DNA of 64,000 nucleotides from a bacterium (GCA_040755755.1 JBFLZW010000016.1:4663-68662); one strand, 5' to 3'; counted from the stretch's first letter, positions 24,572-33,855 are shown. The notes: generated from the letters alone by a model not told the origin. Made by a program: numbers and translations.

Positions 24572-26302
24572 TTAATCTTCCTCCATGCAGGTCTTGAGGA
24601 TTTCCTCAATCGAGGTAATTCCCTGAATGACTTTATGGAGACCGCTTTCGAGCAGGGTTGTCATTCCGTTTTCGATAGCCTTTCGTTTAATGATATCGGG
24701 CAGGGCGTTCTGTAAGACCATATTCCGGATCGATTGATTGACGACCAGAAGCTCAAATATGCCAATCCGGCCAAAGTATCCCGTATTATTGCATTTCTCA
24801 CAACCCCGGCCACGGTAGAAGACAACACTTTCATTGCGGTCCGGCTGCAAGCCGAGGCTTTCGATCAGAGTTTCGCTGGGAGTATAGGCTTCCTTGCAAT
24901 GACTGCAGATACGGCGTACCAGTCTCTGAGCCACAGCCAGGGACAGGGAATTACAGACCAGAAAAGGTTCAATGCCCATATTAATCAACCTGATAAGGGT
25001 TCCGACCGCATCATTGGTGTGGAGCGTGCTGAAGACCAGATGCCCGGTCAGGGCAGAGCGGATCGAGATCTCCGCGGTCTCCTGATCGCGAATCTCTCCG
25101 ACCATAATCACATCGGGATCCTGGCGCAGAATCGACCGTAACCCTTGCGCGAAAGAAAGGCCGATCTTGAAATTTGCCTGGATCTGATTGATGCCCTCGA
25201 TCTGGTATTCCACCGGATCTTCGATCGTAATAATATTTTTCTCCGGAGACCGGATCCGGGAGAGAATAGAATAGAGCGTGGTCGATTTTCCACTTCCCGT
25301 AGGGCCGGTCAGAAGAATCATCCCATAGGGTAAGTACATGTGGTGCCGGAAGATTTTCAGTTGATGATTATCCATGCCCAGCTCTTCCAGACGAAAGTTG
25401 AAGGAACTTTTTTCCAGCAGTCGCAAGACGATCTTCTCACCAAAAATCGTCGGAATGCTCGATACCCGAAGGTCAATCTCCCGGCTGCCGAATTTGACCG
25501 TGAACCTTCCATCCTGGGGGAGTCGTCGCTCGGCTATGTCCAGATTGGATAAGATCTTAATGCGGCAGACAATGGCTGATTGCAGTTGCTTGGATGGCGA
25601 GAGTATCTTATGCAAAACCCCATCTATCCGGTAGCGGATGAGCAGTTCTTTTTCTGTCGGTTCGACGTGGATATCACTGGCTCTTTTGGAAATGGCATTG
25701 CTGATGACATAATCGACCAGCTTGACAACCGGAGCATCCTCGACCTGCTGCCGCAAAGATTCAAGGTCGATCTTTTCTTCTTCCTTGCGTTCCTGAACTT
25801 CGAGGTGCTGAGCATGAAGGTCTTCCAGAACCTCCAGCAGTTGGGCCTCTTCCCGCTTTTTGTAGAGAAGATTGATCGAATCCTCGATATCCCGTTTGGA
25901 GGCGATTACCGGCTTGATTTCCCGCTGAGTGACTTTTTGGATATTATCAATGGCCAGAAGATCGAAGGGGTCTGACATGGCCACCGTAAGACCGTCTTCG
26001 TCAATGGAAAGAGGGAAGGCAAGATACTTCCGGGCCATTGATTCCGGGATCAGTTGGGCATGTGCCTGGCTTATGTGGCTGAGTCCCTCCCGATCGATAT
26101 AATCGATATGCAGTTGTTTAGCCAGGGTTTTCAGAAGGTCCTCTTCGGAAATCAATCCCATGTTCAGCAGGATGTCACCCAGCCGCTCGCCGGTGTGTTT
26201 ATGCTTCCGATAGGCCTCTTCCAGTTGCCCTTTGGTGATCAGATTTCCCTTGGTCAGGAGGTTTCCAAGGAGGTCATATTCTTGACGATATCCTTTCGGC
26301 AT
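24572..26302 (-). CDS. pilB: Type IV pilus extension ATPase PilB with MshEN-like N-terminal domain
   Basis: The product has 576 residues, full length. Residues 1-150 form an MshEN-type domain with two related helical repeats, LLGNLLTKGNLITKGQLEEA (11-30) and RLGDILLNMGLISEEDLLKT (40-59). In MshE this kind of motif binds cyclic di-GMP. The ATPase core has Walker A GPTGSGKST at 333-341, the Asp box ITIEDPVEYQ, Walker B DPDVIMVGEIRDQETA and the His box TGHLVFSTLHTND. Zinc cysteines occur as C466xxC469 and later CEKC. It powers pilin insertion from the cytosolic side. No PilT retraction ATPase is in the window. Confidence 0.95.
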   Translation of the reverse strand: MPKGYRQEYDLLGNLLTKGNLITKGQLEEAYRKHKHTGERLGDILLNMGLISEEDLLKTLAKQLHIDYIDREGLSHISQAHAQLIPESMARKYLAFPLSIDEDGLTVAMSDPFDLLAIDNIQKVTQREIKPVIASKRDIEDSINLLYKKREEAQLLEVLEDLHAQHLEVQERKEEEKIDLESLRQQVEDAPVVKLVDYVISNAISKRASDIHVEPTEKELLIRYRIDGVLHKILSPSKQLQSAIVCRIKILSNLDIAERRLPQDGRFTVKFGSREIDLRVSSIPTIFGEKIVLRLLEKSSFNFRLEELGMDNHQLKIFRHHMYLPYGMILLTGPTGSGKSTTLYSILSRIRSPEKNIITIEDPVEYQIEGINQIQANFKIGLSFAQGLRSILRQDPDVIMVGEIRDQETAEISIRSALTGHLVFSTLHTNDAVGTLIRLINMGIEPFLVCNSLSLAVAQRLVRRICSHCKEAYTPSETLIESLGLQPDRNESVVFYRGRGCEKCNNTGYFGRIGIFELLVVNQSIRNMVLQNALPDIIKRKAIENGMTTLLESGLHKVIQGITSIEEILKTCMEED

Positions 26303-26367
26303 ATGAATTTCCTAGCTTTCTCAAGATCCCTTTTATATCTCCCTGACCGCTGTTAGGGTTTCGGGCT

Positions 26368-27981
26368 TTAATTTTTGGCCTGTTGGGCCTGGACAATATG
26401 AGGAGTAATAAAAACCAGCAGCTCTCCATATTGGGACCGGTTTGTTTTTCCCTTGAATAACCACCCGATAAGAGGAATCTTACTGAGCCAGGGGATGGCC
26501 GACTGCTGCTGGGATGTATCGGTAATCGCCAGCCCGCCGATGACAGCGGTTTCGCCATTACTGAGAATAAGCTCCGTTTCCGCCTCGCGGGTATAAATAA
26601 CCGGCACATTGTTGATTGTGCGGCTGAAATCCGGTGTATCACGACTGATGTTTATGGTAAGCTGGACCTGATTATCCGAAATAATATGCGGGGTGACAAC
26701 CAGTTTGGTTTTTGCCTCCTTTTCGGTGGCGGTACTATTTTCCTGATTTGCACCGCCAGTCACGATCGTTGTGCCGGTATACAGTATAGGGGGCAGTTGA
26801 ATGATCTCACCGCTGCTGATCGTGGCCTGGGTATTATCCAGGGCCATAATCCGCGGCTGAGAAATGATCCGCCCGTTTCCGCTGTCTTCCATGGCCGATA
26901 GCCGGAGGTTCAGGGCCATCTTGTCCTTGATGTGGCCCAGCATGAGATCGACCCCGCCGTAGGCGTTCGTTGTTGTGGGCACATTTACCGCATAGTTGGA
27001 AGAGCTGCCGTCGAAATTGCTCCCTCCCATAGCGCCCCCGATAGATATGGTCGGCATCGTTTTTCCCGATGGAGGACTGAAATGCGAACGGCCTCCCCAC
27101 TGTATGCCGAAGCTGTTGCTGTAGCTTTTGGTTGTCTCGACGATCTTGGCATCGATCATGATCTGGCAGACCGGTTTATCCAGGTCTTCAATAATTGAAG
27201 TCAACCGGCCAATGTTTTCCGGCAGATCGGTGATGATAACCGAATTGGTTGGTTCATGAGCACTGACTTTTCCCTCGAGGGCCTTGATTTGGGCCACATC
27301 CAGACACTTGATGTAGCGAAGCTTGACGATTTTGGTAGATTGCGTCACTTCCTTGATATCTTTTAGCGGTTCAGCGATATCCAGTTTACTGATAAGAGCT
27401 TTGACCTCTTCGATTTTCTCGGCCGTATCTTTGATAACTACTGAATTGGTCCACTTATCTGCCTCAACAACGGTTTCAGGCAGGTTGGTCTTGAACTTGG
27501 ATAAATTGGGTATCAGCCGTTCTGCATTAGCGTATTTCAGGGGGATGATCTCGGTCCGAAGCTCCTCAACTTTCTGATTCGAGGTCTCCTGGGCGAGCAG
27601 CTTTTCGAGCGGCCTGATCCGGTAAATGTCCCCTTCTTTAATGAACCCCAGGTCGGCATAGTTCAGGATGCTTTTAAAAGCCTCTTTGACCGGGATATCA
27701 TTAACGATGATGCTGATCTTTCCCTGAACATCTTCACTCATGATGATGCTCAGCCGGTACCTGTCGGCAAAGGCCCGCAATACGTTTCTGACATCAGCAT
27801 CGACAGCTCTCAGGGAGCAGTTCTCATACGGGAAATCATGGTCGGAAATATCGGAATCATAAGGTTTTCTTCTTTCCGCCTGGCAACTGGGGCTGAAGGC
27901 AAAGACAGATACAAGACCGCTGCACACTAAGACCAAGAGGAACGGCATCCATAGCCAATATTCTCTCCTCTGAAATTTCAT
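26368..27981 (-). CDS. pilQ: Type IV pilus outer-membrane secretin PilQ
   Basis: The product has 537 residues. It is the ring-forming outer-membrane pore through which the pilus passes. A signal sequence covers about residues 10-35. An STN-type domain follows (VLRAFADRYRLSIIMSEDVQGK), then two N-domains (LKYANAERLIPNL; VKLRYIKCLDVAQI with NSVIITD), and the secretin core at about 290-530 with ISQPRIMALDNTQA, VVTPHII and the closing ETELILSNGETAVIGGL and LFGK-like WLFKGK motifs. It lacks the AMIN cell-wall domains of long PilQ proteins, so it is a short version. The pilO/P gene is 9 bases upstream. Confidence 0.95.
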   Translation of the reverse strand: MKFQRREYWLWMPFLLVLVCSGLVSVFAFSPSCQAERRKPYDSDISDHDFPYENCSLRAVDADVRNVLRAFADRYRLSIIMSEDVQGKISIIVNDIPVKEAFKSILNYADLGFIKEGDIYRIRPLEKLLAQETSNQKVEELRTEIIPLKYANAERLIPNLSKFKTNLPETVVEADKWTNSVVIKDTAEKIEEVKALISKLDIAEPLKDIKEVTQSTKIVKLRYIKCLDVAQIKALEGKVSAHEPTNSVIITDLPENIGRLTSIIEDLDKPVCQIMIDAKIVETTKSYSNSFGIQWGGRSHFSPPSGKTMPTISIGGAMGGSNFDGSSSNYAVNVPTTTNAYGGVDLMLGHIKDKMALNLRLSAMEDSGNGRIISQPRIMALDNTQATISSGEIIQLPPILYTGTTIVTGGANQENSTATEKEAKTKLVVTPHIISDNQVQLTINISRDTPDFSRTINNVPVIYTREAETELILSNGETAVIGGLAITDTSQQQSAIPWLSKIPLIGWLFKGKTNRSQYGELLVFITPHIVQAQQAKN

Positions 27982-27990
27982 ACACTTCTC

Positions 27991-29025
27991 CTATTTAAAT
28001 TGGACCGGATTGGGAGAGAGCTTCAGGGTATATCTTTCCTGCCCGTCTCCCAGGGTTACGGTATTCTCTCCAATGCTGAGAACCTTCATACTTACATTCC
28101 GGTCGCCTACTTGTGCATTTTCCAGAGTATCTCCACTCCTGACTACGTCCTGACCAAGGATGGCGCGCCGTTCTTTTTGGAAATCAATGATGGCGTTGAC
28201 AACCAGTTCCTTGTCATCTTTTTTAACAACCAGGACAGGCCGGTCATAGTCTACCCGCCGCCTGCCTCCCAATGAAGCCATAAGGTATTCCGAACGAAAT
28301 GGATCATTCTCTGCGGCCTGGGCAATAAGGGTTTCCTGCTCAGTCTCTTCCAATTGCGGGGAGGGAGCAGCCGGCGCAGTACCCTTTGAGTTCGGATCAA
28401 GATAAAAATCCCGCACCTGAGCCAGGTTTTCGAAATCCTTCAACTGCTCATCTTCCATTTCCAGGGTATTAATATGAATTTTGGCTGTCACCTGGTCAGA
28501 AGGGCGGGTCTGGCTGGCCAGATCACTCTGGGCAGTCACTATTGGCTCGGTTTGGCTGAGGTCGAACCTGTCGATATTGAGCTTCAGTTTATTCTCAATG
28601 CAGTTTAAAAAGCGAAGCATCTGCGAATAGGTTGCCCGTGCCTCGACTTTGAAGATACGTTTCTGGTAAAATTTTTTGTTCTCAGGCTGCAAGGGGTCAA
28701 TGGAGAGGAATTTGATACCCAGGGCATTGGCCTCTTGAGTCAGACTTTTCAGGAGATAGGGAACCTGCTCCGATTTTTGAATGTGCAGCCGGTTAAAATA
28801 ATTTACCTGGGTATTATGGGTATTGAAGGAGGCGATTTCCCGCTGGAGCTTTTTGGCGGCGATAGATTGAACCTGAATTTTCTGCTCCATCTCTCCCATT
28901 TGGCCCAGGTTCTGGTCAAAAACCCTTCGGTTGGGCATGTAGAGAAAGTAAAAAAACAGGCTGGCAATCAGCAGACATCCTCCGAGTGTAATAACCATCG
29001 ATGTTTTCGGTATGGAATAGGCCAT
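27991..29025 (-). CDS. Fused pilus alignment protein PilO-PilP
   Basis: The product has 344 residues and appears to join two proteins that are normally separate. Residues 8-30 are a membrane segment, 35-75 a coiled coil, and 80-200 a PilO-like periplasmic domain (VPYLLKSLTQEANALGIKFL; YSQMLRFLNCIENKLKLN). After a Pro/Ala linker near 215-225, residues 235-344 match the PilP/GspC homology region (DPFRSEYLM, AIIDFQKERRAILG, VGDRNVSMKVLSIGENTVTL). PilP normally is a lipoprotein that bridges PilN/PilO to the secretin; here it would be tethered to PilO directly. The gene sits exactly where pilO and pilP are expected, between pilN and pilQ. Confidence 0.85.
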   Translation of the reverse strand: MAYSIPKTSMVITLGGCLLIASLFFYFLYMPNRRVFDQNLGQMGEMEQKIQVQSIAAKKLQREIASFNTHNTQVNYFNRLHIQKSEQVPYLLKSLTQEANALGIKFLSIDPLQPENKKFYQKRIFKVEARATYSQMLRFLNCIENKLKLNIDRFDLSQTEPIVTAQSDLASQTRPSDQVTAKIHINTLEMEDEQLKDFENLAQVRDFYLDPNSKGTAPAAPSPQLEETEQETLIAQAAENDPFRSEYLMASLGGRRRVDYDRPVLVVKKDDKELVVNAIIDFQKERRAILGQDVVRSGDTLENAQVGDRNVSMKVLSIGENTVTLGDGQERYTLKLSPNPVQFK

Positions 29026-29026
29026 A

Positions 29027-29635
29027 TTACTGCTTATCTCCTCCCTGCACTTGAGCTGTCCTGGCTAACGAGGAGAGCTTGAAATCCACAATGTTCTTCT
29101 GCTCGTTCTGCAATTGCGAGTAAACGAATTCCAGCGGAGAAAAATCCTGACGGAAAGAATCGTCTTTATTCATTTCCTCGATAAAGATGGCTATTTTATC
29201 CAAAGACTCGCGATTTGACCGGGAAACCGTTTGCCCGTAAATCTCAAGCGCAGGAAGCTTATCGGCAGATTTTTCCTCTTCGGCAAAAAGGACCCTGGTA
29301 ATCCAGATGTCTTCGGGAATCAGAAGGCTGAAGGATACCAATTTTGCGCTCCAGTCGATCCGCTCCCCGGACGCGGCCAGGCAGAGATCCTGCTGGCTTT
29401 TAAGTTTACTCTGCTGGGAATTCAACCGGGTCAATTCAAGGTTGAGCTCGCCAAGGGTTGTCTGCTGCTCCCGGATCTGCTGACAGATGGGTAAATAAAT
29501 GCCTGCATAGAGGCCATAAGCCAGCACAGCCCAGATGACAACCGGCAGAAGGAAAAAGAGCACCTTGTTGGCCTCTGCATATCGGACCTTTCTCTGTCCC
29601 GGGGTCAAAACATTTATCGTGAATGTACTGTTCAT
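29027..29635 (-). CDS. pilN: Pilus assembly protein PilN
   Basis: The product has 202 residues: a short cytosolic N-terminus (MNSTFTINVLTPGQRK), one membrane segment at about 26-50, a coiled coil at 55-85 and a periplasmic ferredoxin-like domain. This is the bitopic PilN arrangement. The N-terminus normally carries a short motif that docks into PilM; INVLTPGQR may be the equivalent of the canonical INLLPWR. It overlaps nothing but is only 1-3 bases from its neighbours, pilM upstream and the pilO-pilP fusion downstream. Confidence 0.85.
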   Translation of the reverse strand: MNSTFTINVLTPGQRKVRYAEANKVLFFLLPVVIWAVLAYGLYAGIYLPICQQIREQQTTLGELNLELTRLNSQQSKLKSQQDLCLAASGERIDWSAKLVSFSLLIPEDIWITRVLFAEEEKSADKLPALEIYGQTVSRSNRESLDKIAIFIEEMNKDDSFRQDFSPLEFVYSQLQNEQKNIVDFKLSSLARTAQVQGGDKQ

Positions 29636-29638
29636 AAT

Positions 29639-31132
29639 TTAGGCCACCCTGCTTGCCAGCCCGAGAGCGAGCGCCATCTGCGGAGAAAAAAATTGCAGCT
29701 CATCCTGCTGCGTAAACTTCCTGGGATCGATCTGAACCGCCTGAAAGGGATTGGCTATTTCCACAGCCAGTCCAAGCTCCTCCGAAAGGTAGCCAAGCAG
29801 GCCGGACAGCCGGGAGCTGCCACCGGTCAGAACGATGCGGCCAAACCCCCGGCGTGAAGTCTGATTATCGTAATAAATAAGAGACCGTCTGATTTCCCTG
29901 GTCAGGTTGTCCAAAACAGGCCGGATGATATTCAGGTCAAATTTTTTGTCATGTTTTGCCGTTTCCGCCTCTTCGAAGCTGAGTCGTTTTTCCTTTTGGA
30001 TGGCATGGGTAAAGGCATCCCCGGCAATCGGGATGTCTCTCGTCAGGTAGAGATCATCCTTTTTGTAAATATTCAGGATCGTGGTTGAAGAACCGATGTC
30101 CAAAAGGACCACTGCCCGTTCATCCCGGCCCGGATTATTGGCCGAAAACGCATTGACCAGGGCCAGAGAGTTGATATCGATAACGCTTGGCTTGATCTGA
30201 ATACTTTGCAGCATATCCAGATGGTCCTGCAGAAGTTTTTTGGTCACTGCCACCAGCAGCACATCGGTTTGCTTGTTTTTAGTTGACCTGCCGAGGATCT
30301 GATAATCGATATTGACATCCCGCAGGGGGAAGGGTACATAACTTTTCGCCTCCCACCGGATCGACTCCTCGATCTCTTTATTCGAGAGAGGAGGAAATTT
30401 GATATGCCGGACAATGACCGACGATCCGCCAACAGCACTGATGATCCTGGAATGAGCAAGTGAATTCCCGCCGAAAAGACCCCTCAGTGTACCGGCCACC
30501 GAAGACCAGTCACCGGGAGTATGGTGGGAATTTTTAATGATTCCCCAGGCAATAAGATGACATTTATTCATCCTGCGCTGTATCTGGACGTATTTAATGT
30601 ATCGGGAACCGATGTCCAGACCGAGACTGAATTTATTGTTCCCCTTGATTTCCCCCTGCTTGCGGTAAATCTCCTCCCCAGGCTGAGCCGCAGCCGACAG
30701 AAACTGCTGGGACTGGGATGACGGAAATGAGGAAACGCTGTCGGAAGCGTCTTCTTCTGTGCGTTCCGATCGGGGCTTGCGCTTTCTCTGGGTATCCTGA
30801 AGAGTATAAACATCAGGAGGTTCCTGCCGATCGGGAATGCCTTCTCCCCGGTTCGGATCAGCCGGGAAATCCGGGTGAGTACTGTCCGCGAGTCCGTCAG
30901 CGAAACGAGACTCTTCCTCCTCTTCCAGAGCCGAAGGCCCGGAAAGTTCAGGGGAATCATCATACTCGTTACTTTTCAGGATCGGGGATCTTTCCGGTAA
31001 CTCTTCATCAGAGCCACCATCCTTCCCGGCATTCGGAATATCCCGGGGGGGCGTGCTCTCCGACGGATCCTTTTCTCCTCTGATCAACCGTAAGAGCTTA
31101 TTAGTAGCCGCGATTTCGTCTTCTTTTTTCAC
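29639..31132 (-). CDS. pilM: Actin-like pilus assembly protein PilM with long acidic N-terminal extension
   Basis: The product has 497 residues, against about 350 in typical PilM. The actin-like core starts at about residue 166 (FSLGLDIGSRYIKYVQI) and includes the ATP-binding phosphate loops (VVLLDIGSSTTILNIYK) and VLTGGSSRLSGL, so it should bind ATP and the PilN tail on the cytosolic side. Residues 1-165 are an added low-complexity region rich in Glu, Asp, Ser and Pro with no predicted fold. The extension is in frame without a stop and begins with a credible MKKEDEIAATNKLLRLIRGE helix, so it is probably real. It lies 3 bases before pilN. Confidence 0.92.
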   Translation of the reverse strand: MKKEDEIAATNKLLRLIRGEKDPSESTPPRDIPNAGKDGGSDEELPERSPILKSNEYDDSPELSGPSALEEEEESRFADGLADSTHPDFPADPNRGEGIPDRQEPPDVYTLQDTQRKRKPRSERTEEDASDSVSSFPSSQSQQFLSAAAQPGEEIYRKQGEIKGNNKFSLGLDIGSRYIKYVQIQRRMNKCHLIAWGIIKNSHHTPGDWSSVAGTLRGLFGGNSLAHSRIISAVGGSSVIVRHIKFPPLSNKEIEESIRWEAKSYVPFPLRDVNIDYQILGRSTKNKQTDVLLVAVTKKLLQDHLDMLQSIQIKPSVIDINSLALVNAFSANNPGRDERAVVLLDIGSSTTILNIYKKDDLYLTRDIPIAGDAFTHAIQKEKRLSFEEAETAKHDKKFDLNIIRPVLDNLTREIRRSLIYYDNQTSRRGFGRIVLTGGSSRLSGLLGYLSEELGLAVEIANPFQAVQIDPRKFTQQDELQFFSPQMALALGLASRVA

Positions 31133-31138
31133 CCCTAC

Positions 31139-32053
31139 TTAATCCTTATTGATGGAATGCAGATGCGATTGCAGTTGGGCATAGCTCCGGGAAAGCCCCT
31201 GAAGATTTTTTTTAAAGCGGATAAGTTCATCATCCGAAAAAATACTCTTTTCCTGGACAGCCTGCACAATGTCCAGATCAACTATCCGTTTTTCATGAAT
31301 TAACGTCATGACCAGAGCATGATGACAGAACTGGATAATCTTGCGGGGATACCCTTGAGTCTGGAGATGGATATATTGAATAGCTTCATCATCGAACAGG
31401 GTATTTTCTGGAGGCAGTCCCGCTCTCTGAAGACGGTACCGAATGAGATCTCTGGTTTCCGCAAGGGACAACGGATTAATGGTATAGCTGATATTTACCC
31501 GGTCCATGAAATTCTTATGCTCGGCCACAATGTCCAGAAACTCCATCTGGGCAAGAATGATAAGCTGAAGCAGCTTATATTCGTTTGTCTCAAAATTCAA
31601 GAGATTTCGCAGTATCTCAATATAAGGGGAGGTCAATTTTTGCCCCTCGTCAATGAGCAGAACGATGATCTTCTCTTCGTGAACGCCCTTTTGAAAGAGA
31701 TAATCCTGCAAGGCTTCCTTATATCCAACCGTTGACCGGACACGGGCCGCGATACCGAAGGTGTCGTTCAGACAGGACAAAAACTGGAATTCCGAGCGGA
31801 AAGAAGGGTCGAGGATCAGGTGAAACAAAAACCTGTCTTTCTCCTTCTTGAACATGTTCACCAGAATCCTGCTGATAGTTGTCTTTCCCGTGCCAATGTT
31901 TCCAAGGATAATGTTCAGCCCCCGGCGGAGCCGAATGGAAATTTCAAGCCGCTGCAAGCACTCCTGATATTCAGGCGAATAATAAAAAAATCCCGGGTCT
32001 GGAGAATTGGAAAAAGGCTCTTTCTGAAGGCCAAGCAATGAATAATATTCCAT
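31139..32053 (-). CDS. ExeA/GspA-type AAA ATPase of the pilus cluster
   Basis: The product has 304 residues. It starts MEYYSLLGLQKEPFSNSPDPGFFY (shown as MEYYSLLGLQKEPF and SPDPGFFY), the typical opening of ExeA-family ATPases. Walker A is GNIGTGKT at 51-58 and Walker B is VLLIDEGQKL near 131-140, with a sensor region LIILAQMEF. ExeA proteins help secretin or pilus complexes pass the peptidoglycan. No C-terminal peptidoglycan-binding domain or membrane segment follows, so this is the ATPase part alone. It is 7 bases upstream of pilM and begins the pilus assembly operon proper. A TATAAT at 32068-32073 lies just upstream but without a good -35. Confidence 0.87.
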   Translation of the reverse strand: MEYYSLLGLQKEPFSNSPDPGFFYYSPEYQECLQRLEISIRLRRGLNIILGNIGTGKTTISRILVNMFKKEKDRFLFHLILDPSFRSEFQFLSCLNDTFGIAARVRSTVGYKEALQDYLFQKGVHEEKIIVLLIDEGQKLTSPYIEILRNLLNFETNEYKLLQLIILAQMEFLDIVAEHKNFMDRVNISYTINPLSLAETRDLIRYRLQRAGLPPENTLFDDEAIQYIHLQTQGYPRKIIQFCHHALVMTLIHEKRIVDLDIVQAVQEKSIFSDDELIRFKKNLQGLSRSYAQLQSHLHSINKD

Positions 32054-32298
32054 AAGTTCCTGCGCAGATTATAACACACTTGCTAAAAATATTACCATGA
32101 AAGGTTCAATAAATCAATGGAAAAATTACAATAAAATTTTTAAATATATACTTTGTTAAACAAAAGTGTTAATTTATGCTTCATTTCGCTGACAAGAAAT
32201 AAAAACCTGGTATAAATACCTGAATCAAAAACCGCATACTCTTATCCACCTTGCTCTCTATTATAGCCTATCTACCCAGGCAATAGCCAAAAAATTAT

Positions 32299-32919
32299 TC
32301 ACTCCCTTGCCCAGTTCCTCGGAGTTACCGTTGTACTCAACTCTGAGGATAGACGATCCTTGGTCACGGTCACTTTAATTGTCACGCTCTTATCCGGTCT
32401 AACATCGAAATTAACAGCTACTTCATAAGGACTTTTCCGATATTCCTGATACCCGTCACGATAAGGGATAATGGTTATCCAATCCCGGGCAGGGGAAGAG
32501 GAAGAAGCCGGATGCCTGACGAGTTTCTTTTCCCGCTCTTCATACACAATCCATGAGGAGGAGGATGGATCCAAAAAAGAGAGCTTCGTGGCACTGTCAC
32601 GTCTGCAATCCGAGGCCCAGATAATGCCTGCCTCTCGATGCGCCTCCTCTGCGGAGGATCCAGCCGGATCGATAAAACCATAGACCATATGGTCCATGGC
32701 AAATTCAGCCTGCTCCTGCAACTCTATCGCCACCTTGACCGCCTCGCGGTTTGCATAAAAATCTATCAGAAACTTCCCCCACATCGTCAGAAGGATGGCC
32801 ACAACCACCAGAGAGACGACCAGCTCAACCAGGGTCAGCCCCTCCTCCGGCAGCAGCCTTCCGCTCTCAGCCCGGAATTGGAATCGTCGTCGGGCACAGA
32901 ACCGCGCGCACATATGCAC
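32299..32919 (-). CDS. Pilin-like (minor pseudopilin) protein, PilW/GspJ-like
   Basis: The product has about 206 residues. The GTG at 32919 has GGAG seven bases upstream and is the best start; an ATG at 32913 is the alternative. A class III leader ends before the methylated region: PEEGLTLVELVVSLVVVAIL, with Gly before the processing site and Glu at position 5. A globular C-terminal domain of about 140 residues follows. It begins two bases after the preceding pilin-like gene stops, so the pair are coupled. The role is likely a minor subunit that primes pilus assembly. Confidence 0.83.
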   Translation of the reverse strand: MHMCARFCARRRFQFRAESGRLLPEEGLTLVELVVSLVVVAILLTMWGKFLIDFYANREAVKVAIELQEQAEFAMDHMVYGFIDPAGSSAEEAHREAGIIWASDCRRDSATKLSFLDPSSSSWIVYEEREKKLVRHPASSSSPARDWITIIPYRDGYQEYRKSPYEVAVNFDVRPDKSVTIKVTVTKDRLSSELSTTVTPRNWARE

Positions 32920-32921
32920 CC

Positions 32922-33284
32922 TTACTCTCCTGCAATCGTCGTGAGCGAGATTGAAATGTCCTGCCTCTCGTTCCAGGTAATCCTCCACTCAAGGGTTTGA
33001 TCAGCAGGGTTTTCTTTCACGGTTACCGTACTCCTGATCTTGTAAAGAGGGGTAATGGATACATCTATCTCCTCATTCGCTCTATAACCATTCTGCGGGT
33101 TGGCCATGAATTCTTCAACTTTCTGTTGAACTATCCGCAGGGCGCTTCGCTTCCACCGCATTTTATCGGCCCGTGAGCTCATGTAGTTATAGCTCGCCAG
33201 CAGCCCCGAAATGGTAATCAGGAGAAAAACAACAGAAACGATAACCTCGATCAGGCTGAATCCCCGACTGTCTGATAAGCTCAT
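32922..33284 (-). CDS. Pilin-like protein, PilV/GspI-like
   Basis: The product has 120 residues. A very short leader (MSLSDSRG) is followed by FSLIEVIVSVVFLLITISGLL, the hydrophobic helix with the conserved Glu at position 5 of the mature protein. The small C-terminal domain is of beta character. This size and leader are typical of PilV/GspI minor pilins. It should be processed by the prepilin peptidase at 8.2 kb. It lies between the major-pilin-like gene and a second minor pilin gene on the same strand. Confidence 0.86.
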   Translation of the reverse strand: MSLSDSRGFSLIEVIVSVVFLLITISGLLASYNYMSSRADKMRWKRSALRIVQQKVEEFMANPQNGYRANEEIDVSITPLYKIRSTVTVKENPADQTLEWRITWNERQDISISLTTIAGE

Positions 33285-33369
33285 AGTACCTGCAATCCGT
33301 CAGTAGAGAAAAAAATCCCCTTGCACCGAGAATTCAAGTGTCAATAGTGCAAAATCATCCAACCGCTTC

Positions 33370-33855
33370 TTACGATGCAGTATTCAAAAGATATGGGGCA
33401 TATTTGGTCAGCAATCCGTTATTAGCTGGATTTTGTTTCCATGTCCCCCTGTATTCCGGTGATATCTCATAGATGATGAGGCCATTGCCAGAGAGACCGG
33501 AGGTGGTTTTTGGAGTAATATTCATAATCAAAGTAGCAGTCGGTGCCGGCACACTCCAGGTAATATCGAAATAGGTCTCATTAATATCAACCACCTTGAC
33601 GGTGCCTCCTGTGGTATCATCTTTCGTGAGAGTATCTTTAGTCGGCCACCTTCCATTTTCCATTTTGTAGATCCGGATAGCATTGGCCAGTGCATCGACA
33701 TTGGAAATGGCCTCGTTGATTTTAGCTCTGTTGACGTAATTTGAATAAACCGGAACGGAAATAATGGCCAGGGCACCCAGGATAACCAGAACAACCATAA
33801 TTTCGATAAGCGTAAAACCACTTTGTGTATTTTTTCTTTCGAGAGTTCTCGACAT
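33370..33855 (-). CDS. Type IV pilin / GspG-like prepilin
   Basis: The product has 162 residues from the ATG at 33855, which has AGGAG eight bases upstream. The leader MSRTLERKNTQSG is followed by FTLIEIMVVLVILGALAIIS, an almost canonical pilin helix with Glu5. The stretch YKMENGRWPT resembles the GspG/PilE pattern of a region after the first helix. A consensus sigma-70 promoter lies about 180 bases upstream, with a long leader. It is the best candidate for the major subunit of the pilus built by the downstream machinery, but a pseudopilin role is possible. Confidence 0.88.
   Translation of the reverse strand: MSRTLERKNTQSGFTLIEIMVVLVILGALAIISVPVYSNYVNRAKINEAISNVDALANAIRIYKMENGRWPTKDTLTKDDTTGGTVKVVDINETYFDITWSVPAPTATLIMNITPKTTSGLSGNGLIIYEISPEYRGTWKQNPANNGLLTKYAPYLLNTAS

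Noticed and set aside
32068-32073. TATAAT just upstream of the ExeA-type ATPase gene as a promoter
   Set aside because: No acceptable -35 box is at the right distance, and the leader would be only a few bases long; kept as a remark only.
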